Assembly (NCBI GenBank): GCA_019009955.1 | Contig: CM032228.1 | Span: 6,640,001 to 6,704,000 of the forward strand | DNA: 64,000 nt | DNA from: Riptortus pedestris | Taxonomy: Eukaryota > Arthropoda > Insecta > Hemiptera > Alydidae | Direction of reading: 5' to 3' | Shown here: in pieces, positions 53,143 through 63,715 of the stretch | Numbering within the stretch: the stretch's first letter is position 1 | How the letters are laid out: the number at the start of each line of letters is the position of its first letter | The notes under the pieces: model-generated | What the model was told of the DNA's origin: nothing | Seen by the model: the letters and a program-made list of their open reading frames with translations, nothing else | The model's database searches: none | Made by a program: the position numbers and the translations under genes

Positions 53143-53582
53143 CTGTTACCGCTCTAGCGATCGCAATTTTTGTTTGATCGTTACCAAACTCGATATTTAG
53201 TCGTTTTATGTAAAAAGAAAGATCAAGTTCGTTAACGGCTGAAATCGGACCAGTGGGAGGGAGGGTTTAGAGGGGAGGATTTTCGAAAATTCGAAATATC
53301 TCCGTTACTATACGCCGGATCGAAAAAGTGTACAGAATAAATCTTATTGCAAATTAAATTTACTATAAATATTGTTATATACATTTATTCCCTATCTTGA
53401 TTATTAACCGAGATATTTGCATTTTTATGAAATTTGGGCCGATAACGGATTTTTGAATTTCCCGCGAAAAGCTAGTTCAGCCCTTTGCCGTCACCGTTTG
53501 CCTCTCCTATGGAGATTTCTCTACTGTAGAACTTCACGTGGGAAATCTGCTTAGTTTACGCAGCCCCTGCGTGACGGACTTT
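52955..53582 (-). mobile_element. HINE-like element, best-preserved exemplar
   Basis: Complete 628-bp copy. The 3' end carries the perfect palindrome GATTTCCCTTAAGGGAAATC. Then come the gtcgtactcatgatgcg and tccatcgatcctacccagg blocks, ggtccgttcaaaactg, about 28 TA repeats, the gctctagcgatcgcaatttt to gaatattaaccgagatatt block, and the 5' end with GGGAAATCTGCTTAG (inverted copy of the 3' terminal repeat) and CAGCCCCTGCGTGACGGAC, which forms a GCAG-GGG-CTGC hairpin. No coding capacity. Confidence 0.92.
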
Positions 53583-53960
53583 ATTTTAATATATGGCGTG
53601 CATTGATTTTGATAGCATAACAACAGAGCTCGAAACTATTGGTGCATGCCAAATGCAAGTGCCATGAATCAGCGCCCCCCCCCCTCTCTGTCTGTCTATA
53701 AAATTAGAAGCAGTGCACTGTACCAAGTTAGTATATATTTAACAACTATTCATACGCCATTTGAATTAACCTGTCTTAGAAATACAATTTGTTTTAATTC
53801 CGCTCATGACTTTGAATGAGTTGCTAAGTCTTTACGAGCACCAGTATATTAGTATTTCAATTATCTTCGTCTTATAAAATTCTAGCAGAGTAAAAGAAAA
53901 TTGTATCACCAGACATAAAATAGAATGCCTAACTGCATTGTATGTAATGCTCTGCTTACA
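53583..53960. other. No gene seen
   Basis: Includes a C9 run and (TCTG)n at 53675-53697; otherwise unassigned. Confidence 0.4.
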
Positions 53961-53961
53961 A

Positions 53962-54720
53962 TGAAAGTCCGTCACGCAGGGGCTGAGTAAACTAAGCAGA
54001 TTTCCAATGTGAAGTTTTACAATAGAGAAATCTGCATACTGGTAACACAATACCACCGTGATTATATACAAACGGTAATGAGAAAACTTTCAGTTAATTA
54101 AAATAAATTCCCAACTGAAACGGTTTCTGAATTGTAAGAATAATTTATATTTTAATAACTAAAATTTTAGTAGTCCAGGAACTAAAGAAGGGGGGGGGTG
54201 GATGAACAGAACGTATTTGCATAAATCTCACAAAGTAACGAAGGTAAACTAAGGTTAGAAGAAGCTTTCACCTGAGCCGAGCAGTTACGGAAACGGCCGA
54301 ACTATACACGACCACAGACTTCATAAAAATGCAAATATCTCGGTTAATATTCAAGATGGAGAATAAATGTATATAAGAATATTTATAGTAAATTTAATTT
54401 GCAATAAGATAGGTTTTATACAATTTTTCGATCCGATGCAAAATAACGGAGATATTTTGAATTTTCGAAAATCCCCCCCTCTAGTCCGATTTCAGCCATT
54501 AACGAACTTGATGTCTTTTTACATAAAACGGTTAAATATCGAGTTTCGTAACGATCAAACAAAAATTGCGACCGCTAGAGCGTTAACAGACAAATATATA
54601 TAGTTTTGAATGGACCTAATCTCCTGGTTAGGATCGATGGACATTTGAAGAAATTTTTCGAAAATCGCGTCATGAGTACGACCTCAATAGCTGATTCCCC
54701 ATAAGGGAAATCTGCTAATA
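53962..54720 (+). mobile_element. HINE-like element, complete
   Basis: aaagTCCGTCACGCAGGGGC to CCCCATAAGGGAAATCTGCT then AAT. The central microsatellite has shrunk to ATATATA (54595). It carries the aattcccaactgaaacggtt variant section of 47876-48575. Confidence 0.88.
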
Positions 54721-54721
54721 C

Positions 54722-54990
54722 CAAATATAATTTTCATGAGACCTTTATTATAAGATACATGCAAATAAGTCATGATGCCCCCCCCCCTGTCGTGTTCTTG
54801 GAATAACGATTCAGATAAAAATTAGAGTACTAGACACTTTTCAATAAAATTAATGTTATATTCTGAAGCTTTACTAATAAAATTTCCTCTAAGATTTTTT
54901 ACCATTTGTATTTATTCAGTGGTGTTAGTGTAGATTTATCTACTGTTAAACTTCAGGGGGAAATCTACTTATTTTATGCACTATCAGACT
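54722..54990 (-). mobile_element. Degraded HINE-like remnant
   Basis: caataaaattaatgttatat and gttaaacttcagggggaaat, ctacttattttatgc resemble the long-form 5' end; strongly diverged. Confidence 0.5.
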
Positions 54991-57441
54991 TTTTACCCTG
55001 AGTGAAAGGGCAGAGGCTATTTCTGAAGAATTGGAGAACATTTCAGTCCATTGCCTGAGTAAAAGGTTAAATACTGACAAATCAAGAGAACGGGGAATTC
55101 ATGACTTCATCAGCATTCATTTCTAAACATGGTAAGTTCCATCATTAGCCTGCCTAATACACAAGCTCTATTTAATATATAATAGCTGTTCCATTCCTCA
55201 ATTTTTTTGTTAATCAAAATGTCCAACTTAAAATAAGGTGACACTATACTTGGTCAAATAAAAATAACATCTTACCTTCATACATGATGGCGCAGTTTAA
55301 ATGTACCAACAAAAGATAGAAAAATTAGATTTATTTTACCAGTTATCCCTGAAAAGCTAGACCTATTAATTATTCTCAGCCATAAATTTCCCTTGACTGA
55401 TAAAGAGTAAGAGGATTATTTATTCAATGTGAATCAACAAAGTCAATACTTCCATCAATATTAATAACACACGTCATCATGGAAGAGAGAAGAAAATGAA
55501 ATGTGCTTTTCTTTTGATAAATTAAACCCTATAAACCAAACAAATAAAGGAGGAAATGTTTCCTACAACATAGAATATTTTATAAATTTAATCTTCGTGC
55601 CTAAGGTAGATTCCAAACTGCGGACTCGTGGCTAAATCCATGCATAAATAAATTAGGACTTGAAAGAAAAGAAAAACTAAAAATAATATCACAAGAAGAA
55701 ATTGAGCCTGTCTTCTTTACAGCCATATTGTTATGTGTGTGTTTATCTTCATTAAATGTTTTAAGCTCCAGAACTATATTGAAATGCTCTTTAATGTAAT
55801 GATATTAAAATTAAAAGGAAAATTTTGAGAAATAAATAATTTAAAATTTATAACAAAATAAGGACAGAAGGAAGGATGTGGTATTCAAATTCAAAACACA
55901 ATAACAAAATCATCCTTAGTTTTTTCATTATACAAAATTTCATTTAGAATTAAAACCATCAATTGATAAACATATTAACTATTAAAAAATGACCCAGCCA
56001 TTTTATTTTTTTCTTGAGAAAGGACAGTCTACAATTCAACCATAGCTGGGTTGTCTTGTCAGGTATGTATATATTCCCAATCAGCCTGGCAGTACAACCC
56101 ATTTCTGGTACAAAAGGGAAAAAAAAAAAAAAAAAAGAAAAGAAAAAGAGAAAACATTATTCCTACAAATTTCAAACCATCACAAGTCTTGGAAAAGGTT
56201 TTTAAGACCATAACCCAATTCATATAAATATTTTCCCCTATCAATTATAATTTACAACTAGATGTACAAAGATTCTACAATTAATTTATATATAAATAAA
56301 AAATAATATATAAAAAATTCCATTGAGCTGAAGAAGAAATATTTGGAAAACTGTCGTGCAGGATAGGTTAAAAATTAAATAAATAATAAGCCGCTGATGG
56401 ACGGAAACACAAAACATAAGAACTGTTGATGCTGGTATACTATCTCAGTGAAACATTCTGCCCTTCACCTTTCCTTTTTTACAATATAAAAGCAATTTAA
56501 CAAAGCATGTAAGGAAAAAGGACAAATGTTGTCAAAGTGAGATAGAATATCTCTAGAGGGAATCAAACCAACAGGATATCAATACAACCATGTATTCGAC
56601 TATATCTACTAACCAGCCAGAGTATACGTCACTTGAATGTCAAATTACACACTACAATATTTCTTGTACTTCATTTTTATTAGAAAAAATAAAATAAAAG
56701 AAAAATGAAAAATATATGCATGGAACTTACATATTTCATTACAAAGTGAATTAATAAAAGAGATAAAGAAAATAAAAAGAGGATTAAAAACATTTCTATG
56801 GAATGAGTAAAACACTCTAGTTAACAGATATTTTCTTTCTTGAAATGCTTGGTCTTAAACATATACATATATATATAACAGTATGAACACACACATTATC
56901 AACACCTAAGTTAGTTAAATCATTATATATTAACCTGCTCTGTTCAATAAATTTAAAATTCTTAGTTAAGTAGCACTCACTGAGTCACCAATTCATAAAT
57001 AATATTAATTATCCACAACATGCGGACAAAATTATTCAAACAAAAAATTTTAAAATTACTACAAGTAAAGATAAATTCATTTAAATATTTGTACAGTTCG
57101 ATCAATTAACACATTGTCACATCAATTCCGTTCTATATTATTACATAATTAACCAGAGAGAATACCTTACATTTCTTATAAACTATTTTTTTTTTACAAA
57201 GTTACAATTTAAAAAAAAAGAAACACATGCCTCGTATGTTCTTGGGACTGGGGCAATGAGTTTTCTTCTTCTCCGTCTTCATTAAGAAACAAACAAAGTG
57301 TTCGTATATTTCATTAAATTAAAACATACAGTGAGTTGAGACTAGGTGAACGTAGGCGGGTGGGGGGCTAAGGAGGGAGCCCCGCGGAATATCCTTCCCT
57401 AGCCACTCACGGCCGGCAATACACCTCACTCCCAACAACCA
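54991..57441 (-). other. 3' UTR of the prothymosin-like gene and flank
   Basis: 2.4 kb of AT-rich, low-repeat sequence with an A17 run at 56116. The part nearest the stop codon (57441-57340, minus strand) is GC-rich. Several AATAAA-like signals occur on the minus strand, none decisive. No coding sequence seen. Confidence 0.35.
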
Positions 57442-57488
57442 TTACGCGTCCGATTCTTCATCAGCCACGACATCCTCTTCTTCTTCTT
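57442..57488 (-). CDS. Prothymosin-alpha-like protein, last exon
   Basis: Acceptor ATTTCAG (ends 57489), then codons for EEEEDVVADEESDA and TAA. The first two bases complete the codon left open by the exon at 59145-59328. The extremely acidic tail fits that exon. Vertebrate prothymosin ends in a basic KKQK..DEDD segment, which is not seen here. Confidence 0.6.
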
Positions 57489-57649
57489 CTGAAATATAAT
57501 AAACATTTACATTAAAAATCAGCATTCATCAATTCAACTTCATATAAATCAAACATTTTTACCAAGCAAAGATCAAAACTGTCAGGAAGAAAGCGAAAGA
57601 ATTAAATTAATTTACAAAATAAGTATGGCAAACACAATATAAACTGTAA

Positions 57650-58045
57650 AAAGTCTGTCAAGTATTTGAATTATCTCCTAAAGTAGAAGTTCAATGAGAA
57701 CATTATTTCGTATTTAGACCTCAAAGTGATTCATAATAGAACAGCTTATTGTAAATGTGACGCGAGCAGGTGTGGGGTTTACAGGAGGCTGAAAACTAAA
57801 GAATGCAAATATCTCTGTTAATAATGAAGATAATAATAAAAAAAACGTACATAACAACATTTACAGAATATTACAATTGCAATAAGATTGGTTCTATACA
57901 ATTTTTCAATCCAATGCATAATAACAGAGATTTTACGAATTTTTGAAGGTCACCTCTGTCCCTGTTCCGATGGTCATATTTCATAGTGCCATATACCATG
58001 AGTACAAACTCAACAGCTGATTTCCCTTGGAGGAAATTTGCTAAA
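57650..58045 (+). mobile_element. HINE-like element, degraded
   Basis: From ctgtcaagtatttgaattat through acgcgagcaggtgtggggtt, caataagattggttctatac to ctgatttcccttggaggaaa, ttgctaaaat. It lies in the intron of the prothymosin-like gene. Confidence 0.65.
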
Positions 58046-58543
58046 ATCATATATCTTACTTCAAGACATTAATGCAATATTAAATGGCTACCATCAAAAA
58101 ATATATTAAAAGCCTTCTATACACACAGATTTGATTTCTAAAAACTTATCAAATTCACATGGAGGAGAGGATCTGGTGAACAGACACCACTCTTGTTTAT
58201 TAATTTAATAAGTTGAATATTGATAAATATAGATGATTGAATGTGAACTGGTTCTGAGGGAAATACACAAGTTGCTTTGTTTGATTAGATTTAAGTTAAG
58301 ACAAAATGGGATCAAACTGCCCTCAAATTGTTTAGGCTTGCCCAGATTCTATCAGGCACATTTTAAGAATACCACTTGAGAAATGAAGTCAGATAAGGGC
58401 ATTCTAGTTCTAATGAAACATTCTTTAATCCAACCGAAAGTCATGACGCATACATACGAGGTTGTCCAAGAGTGATATATTTTACAAGGTGTCTAAATTC
58501 ATATTCAATTTTTTTTTTTTAATAGTGGTAATTTATGTAAATA
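58046..58543. other. Intron, no feature seen
   Basis: AT-rich, no gene or repeat recognised. Confidence 0.4.
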
Positions 58544-59125
58544 CTAGCTAAGGTACTTGTTGGCCCCTTCAATAGTTTTTCTTGTATACCTTATTCATAC
58601 TTTGTTATACGGCAAAAGTGTATATAGCAAAAGTTGCTTTAAATAACAAAACAAACAACTTTTGTTATATGCACCTTTGCCAAAAAATGAATAGGTTACG
58701 AAATATCGCGATTTTATATTTCAGACCTCCCTTATAACCCCCATTCCTTTTTTACCTCAAAATTTTAACGTAACTGAATATTTAGTTCGGTTGAGTCTTT
58801 TGTGCCATATAAAATTGTTGACTCCCACTATAGTTTTTAGCGTATAACTCATTTATACTTCGGTATACAACAAAATTTACTCTAAATAACAACATAAACA
58901 ATTTTTCATATGTGCATATTTGCCGAAAAAACAATAGAAAACGAAATATCGCAATTTTAATTTCAGGCCACCCTATAACCCCCACTTCTGCTCGTCTCAG
59001 AGAATATTAATATAGCCTAAAACCTAAGTTGGGTTAGAAGTAATATACATATCATTTCTTAAAATTCAGTCCAGGGGTTTGCGATTTTATAAAGTACATA
59101 GAGACAAACATTCATTTTTCTATAT
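58544..59125 (-). mobile_element. Helitron fragment, divergent subfamily
   Basis: CTAGCTAAGGTACTTGTTGG at the left (hairpin lost), two internal units and the gtttgcgattttataaagta 5' section. It ends about 20 bp from the splice donor of the acidic exon. Confidence 0.7.
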
Positions 59126-59144
59126 ATGTATGTGTGGGTGTTAC

Positions 59145-59328
59145 CTTCTCCATCCTCTCCTAATTCGTCGCCTAGCTCATCTCCTTCACTCAGCTGGTCT
59201 TCTGCTTCATCCTCCTCGCCCTCATCCTCTTCCTCTTCCTCATCAAGGATTTCTTCTTCTAACACCTCGTTGTCTCCATTTTCTTCATTGTCGCCCTTCT
59301 TAGCTTTTTTCACATCGTCCGTTTTGTC
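59145..59328 (-). CDS. Prothymosin-alpha-like acidic protein, internal exon
   Basis: Acceptor TTTTTTAG (ends 59329) and donor GTAACA (59144). The 61 codons encode DKTDDVKKAKKGDNEENGDN, then EVLEEEILDEEEEEDEGEED and EAEDQLSEGDELGDELGEDG. A short Lys-rich start followed by N-E-E-N-G and long Glu/Asp runs is the pattern of prothymosin alpha, an unfolded nuclear protein that binds histones and chromatin factors. Fly and human homologues are about 100 residues; this exon plus the last gives 76, so an N-terminal exon with the start codon is missing and probably lies further right or outside the window. Other acidic proteins (nucleoplasmin or SET tails) are possible. Confidence 0.6.
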
Positions 59329-59459
59329 CTAAAAAAGGAAAATGATAAGTTTATTTATAGTAGTAAAATATTTACTATCCCTGATTTATTAATTGTTCGT
59401 CCGATTTTCTATTAGAGGTAAAAATTCCATAAAGGCAAACGATATTATATTAGCAATTT

Positions 59460-59850
59460 CCCTTAAGTTCGTTAATGGCAGACCTCGGACCAGAGGGAGG
59501 GATGGTTTAGAGGGGAGGATTTTCAAAAATTTGAAATATTTCCGTTACTATACTTCGGACCGAAAATTTGTATAGAACCAATCTTATTGCAAATTAAATT
59601 TACTATAAATATTATTATATACATTTATTCTCTATCTTGAATATTAACCGAGATATTTGCGTTTTTATTAAGTGTGTGCGGATAACGGACGAGATGAGAT
59701 CGGCTAACTTCGGTTCTAGTCGTGAGTTTCCGCCAGAAGCTAGTTCAGCCGTTTCCGTAACTGTTCGGCTCTCGTGAAATTTCTCTATTGTAAAACTTCA
59801 CTTGAGAAATCTGCTTAGTTTACGCAGTCCCAGCGTGACGGACTTTTTTT
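59460..59850 (-). mobile_element. HINE-like 5' half
   Basis: ccttaagttcgttaatggca to CGCAGTCCCAGCGTGACGGA. It starts right after an incomplete ttccctta, so the 3' block and microsatellite are deleted. Lies in the intron upstream of the acidic exon. Confidence 0.82.
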
Positions 59851-60180
59851 TAAAAAAAATTATTGATTGAAACATCCGTTACAGAAATGGAAGAAAGCCG
59901 AATAGAGAATATATATAAAATATATTTCGACTGTTCTGTTTGCATTTTAATTTGATAAATGTTTCTTTAAAAAACATTACATTATTATCTCAATTTCAAG
60001 GCAACCCTCCAATTTCCCGAGTTGTTTAATTATTCAAACTAATCGTGTTAAGAAATCATGGTGTGGGAATAAGGATTGTCACAAGGAAATGTATACATGT
60101 TTCATAAATTTTTACGGTTTCTTATCAGAATTTTAAAGATTAAGGATGTTATTATAGAAGCAGCATGCTATGATAGTGTT
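59851..60180. other. No feature seen
   Basis: AT-rich, no gene. Confidence 0.4.
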
Positions 60181-60540
60181 GTAAGAGCCTAGAGTTTTCC
60201 AGGCTAGCTCTGGAAGAAGCGGCGAAGGTTAGCGACCTTGATCTTGACGGTCCGTAACACAACTCAGCCTTCCCGAGACCTGCCTATTGCGTGCCCCGCC
60301 GCCATTACGGCAATCAAGAACTAAGCAGCGATACACGGGGCTGGGAATTATAAACAGAATCCCCCCCCCCCCCACGAGGATTAATAAGAACTACAAGAGA
60401 GAGAGAGGAGACAACCTCCTGTTAATTCGAGGAAGGCAGGTGAGGGGAAGCGGAACTACAGGCCAGCGGTCAGGCCTCTAGTCAGCAAACACCTCCTCAA
60501 TCACGTGAAGCAAAGCAAAGGGGATTTAGATACTAGTACA
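60181..60540. promoter_or_regulatory. GC-rich unassigned block
   Basis: About 360 bp of clearly higher GC with CpG (ctgaagaagcggcgaagg-like, gtgccccgccgccattacgg), a C14 run and (GA)n. It could be a promoter or noncoding exon of the minus-strand prothymosin-like gene or of a plus-strand gene (GGCAG|GTGAGG at about 60438 is donor-like). No start exon of either is identified. Confidence 0.25.
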
Positions 60541-60817
60541 CGGAGATAATAAGAAATGGCATAGCTATTTTTCTAGAAATAGGAGTTCCAAGAAAATGTG
60601 ATTTAGTCAAGATGGTCGACTACTTTTGTCTATCGATTCCTTGGAGGAAAGCCATTTAAGGCTAGAATAGTAGAATTTAAAATGAGAAATCATCGGTAGG
60701 TACAAGACAGCTATAAACTGCGGGAAGGTTAGTCATCACGAGTATAATAGATGTCTAGACATTTTATCAGTGAGTCGCAAGTCACAGTTAGGTTGCATAT
60801 TTTGTTGTGAGACAGTA
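60541..60817. other. No feature seen
   Basis: AT-rich unique-looking sequence. Confidence 0.35.
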
Positions 60818-60825
60818 CCATATAC

Positions 60826-61347
60826 CAGGTATGGGCAACCTTAGACATGTTGCGGGCCAAACATTAGTCTGCAAATACGTTTACAGGCCGTTTTTAAAAG
60901 TAGTGCATTTTAAAGTAGTGTTCATAATTTTTAACGATAGATATCAGACATGAAATTACACAACAATATAATTATTATAAATGAAAATGAAATGAAAAAA
61001 ATAGGTACAACATTGTATAATTAAATCGTAAAATTTGGAATTATAACAAACAATGAAAGTGAAATAGCGACACCGAAATCAATGAGACACGAGCTTGAAT
61101 TTTGGAGACTAATCCATTGATGTTTGTATTAATTCCACTGATACAAAGACGAAAAGAATTTTCCAAATTACCGTCAGTCAGTCTTGTTCGATGTTTTGTT
61201 TTATTAACTTTCACCATTGAAAAGAACTTTTGGCATTTTTAAGTACTGCCAAACACACAAATCTCTACTCATCTTCCTCATTTGGAGTAATATTTTTTTA
61301 GTTGGTTTTTCAAAATGTCTCGCGGGCCGGGGGTTGCCCAACATAAG
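60826..61347. mobile_element. hAT-type MITE with 8-bp target duplication
   Basis: 522 bp. The left end is CAGGTATGGGCAACCTTAGA, the right end is CGGGCCGGGGGTTGCCCAAC, an imperfect inverted pair with GC-rich subterminal GCGGGCC on both sides. Flanks CCATATAC (60818-60825) and CCGTATAC (61348-61355) are an 8-bp duplication with one mismatch, as expected for hAT. No transposase. Confidence 0.85.
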
Positions 61348-61394
61348 CCGTATACAATCAAAACCTTAAGACCAATAATTAATCATAAATAATT

Positions 61395-61600
61395 AATCTA
61401 AACCTTTTGGTCTTAATCTCGCGTGGTAGCCTAGAGTGGCGAGTTCGATTCCAGCCCTGGGCTGTAGAAATTTATTTAGTGACGAACTCATTAAATAAAC
61501 TCCTTAGGCCACCCTGGCTATAAAAGGGTGGTGACCAGTAGATAACCCGTCCCAAATAGCCATAGTAGCATAAAGTGGACGTAAATAATAATAAACAAAA
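61395..61600 (+). mobile_element. tRNA-derived SINE
   Basis: Best-preserved B box (GAGTTCGATTCCAGCC at 61439), then the gaactcattaaataaactcc and ggccaccctggctataaaag body, the ACCCGTCCCAAATAGC block and an AATAATAATAAA tail. The A-box part of the head is truncated. Confidence 0.8.
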
Positions 61601-62470
61601 TCTAAACCTTGTTCGGAAGAGAACGACATATCAAATAATTGGCAATCCATATTTTAACGCCGCCGGACTTTGGACCAATATCATTAATTGAGTAACTAAA
61701 AATACAGTGAGATGGAATATGACAAATCGAGATCAACTTCTCCGATTCTAATACCCACTTAGCAGTACCTTCCAGCCACCCAAGTTGCTTGTTTGCAGCA
61801 AGACCTCTTTCAGCCAAGTACAATTATTAGAATTCTCTGACTTAAAACGTTTATTACTCGATGCACATAAAATATAGAGAACCTCATTTCTAAATATTTT
61901 TGCTCTTGCTACCTCAATATAAAAATACTTCACAAATATACAACGGCTAAAAATGAAATCTAAATTGTTTTGTAGATCTGGTTCTCCCTTTAAAAAACAC
62001 CAATATTGTTAACCAATGGAATATGAAATACACAACAGAGTACGAAGTTAAAACTCATCCAGAAACCACACGTTTCTGAAGTAGAGCGGCTATAGCCTTG
62101 CTTTGTCCCTATTCAGCATTAGGAGCTTGAATTTGAATAAAGTAATCGGCTGAGAATGACACAAACACAGCAGTGAGCCTTACTGAAAAGAACATGGTGT
62201 CCCCCAACAAGGTCTCTAGAGTTCGTTCCTCTCTACCTGTTATCTTTATTTAAATACTCTCAGGCCACATTATGTTTGGGAACCACTGCATATCCACGTC
62301 GTCAATTATGATTCTTGGTCGTTACCCTTAAAATGACTTCCTACCAAAAAAATAGTTCGTTCATGGTATTAAGACTAACAACATTTTTTTTGTCATATTT
62401 GATTTTGGTCTTGAGTGTGAACAGTATTTTGCAAGAGTTATGTAAAACCTCTGATATAATTATCTTGGTG
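61601..62470. other. No gene recognised
   Basis: AT-rich; short open frames have no recognisable family features. Confidence 0.4.
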
Positions 62471-62479
62471 AGTGAGCCT

Positions 62480-62700
62480 AAAGAAGATGAAAAGAGAGGG
62501 AGTGGTGGGAGTGAGAGAGATGGAACGGTTGATAGAGGAGTGGAGAGAAAGAAGATAAGGAGAGAGGGAGAGGGAAGCCATAGGGAGAGAGAGGTCGATG
62601 AGAGAGAGCTAAGCCCCGCCCCCTACATACCTCCTCCACTATATAGAAGCCGGCAGCCAATTCAGCTTGCTAGCCTCCATTCATCATTACCTACATAATA
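62480..62700 (+). promoter_or_regulatory. GAGA-rich block with TATA and initiator-like pair
   Basis: (GAGAGG)-type repeats of about 120 bp, then CCCCGCCCCC, TATATAG (62640) and 22 bp later TTCAGCTT (62661). The order is that of a plus-strand core promoter with GAGA-factor-type sites upstream. It might equally be an LTR promoter. A following TTTAATTAG|GG acceptor-like site and a 44-codon frame (SFGILLERSKSRIRPHERKL...) are the only downstream candidates. Confidence 0.3.
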
Positions 62701-63715
62701 CAAGGCCCGGTGTATGGGCTACCTTCTTGCCCACAACTACTCACCCTCACAAGCTACCATTTCTTTTTAATTAGGGTTTACTTTGAAGTTATGTCATTCG
62801 GGATTTTATTAGAAAGAAGTAAATCTCGAATACGGCCCCACGAAAGAAAACTCACAAATTTATTGACGGAGCCACTGATAGGAAATTTTATGTCCTATGA
62901 TCAAAAATAGGAATGTCTAGTTGTTACGAATGGCGTTGAACGAGGATGTTTATGGAAAGGTTACAGTCGTCATAACATCATCCTGTAATATGAACACGTT
63001 ATGTATTTTTAGATTATTATAAATTTTGAAAACGTGCGTGTTGCCGGCTTATTTTAACAGGTAGCACAGATAATTCACTCTTAACACTTAAGTTGGCAAA
63101 ATCAAGAGATCAACCACGAGTACCTAAGAAACAGTACTTATATAACACTATTTATTATACAACCAACGCACAAAGGGGTCACAATCTCTTTTAAGTAAGT
63201 CGGTATAAAATAAGGCCATAGGTGCAATCTGTAATGATCTAGATGGAATGATGTAAGGACTATCTCATATAATAATAATTAATTAGGCTGATTGTTGTAT
63301 TATTTGGCTCGAAACAGGATCCCATCATATGAGATTAAACGATAAAATAATAAGACAGGGAATAAAAATGTACTAATGTAGTAGAAGGGGTCTTGGCGGA
63401 AGTGAGTGAAATATTTCCCACGGGGCGCCTCCTTATCTATAGGCATTCAGTTAAAGTGTGATAAGCAGGACCACCTGTCGCCGCCACAGCTTCCCCTACT
63501 ACTTACTATCTTCACATATCCCATTAGATTACAGGATGCATTCACCTACGCCGGACCAGCTTCTACTTACAATTAGATAATCCCCAAATCATTTCTGCCT
63601 ACTTTCCACCACCATATAAACCGATAATTCGTGACTTCCTAAGACATTTTTTTACTTTTAGATTCCGGGAGGGAATGCTAGCTTTTTTTTTTGTTCAAAT
63701 GTGATACACAATTGA
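62700..63715. other. No gene recognised
   Basis: Mixed composition. The short frame at 62767-62910 is of unknown nature and is only mentioned because it follows the putative promoter. Confidence 0.3.

Noticed and set aside
54367..54603. Repeated 60 to 80 codon frames beginning MYI.IFIVNLI
   Set aside because: They are the translation of the conserved HINE block and recur in most copies (9232, 10527, 46962); there is no sign of protein-level constraint.
59059..59144. Extension of the acidic frame beyond GEDGEG (NTHTYIYRK...)
   Set aside because: It reads past a GT donor into the intron and a Helitron end; the exon at 57488 continues the acidic sequence in phase.
61395..61480. Functional tRNA gene
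   Set aside because: Only the B box is well kept, no cloverleaf can be formed, and the same head heads a SINE family.
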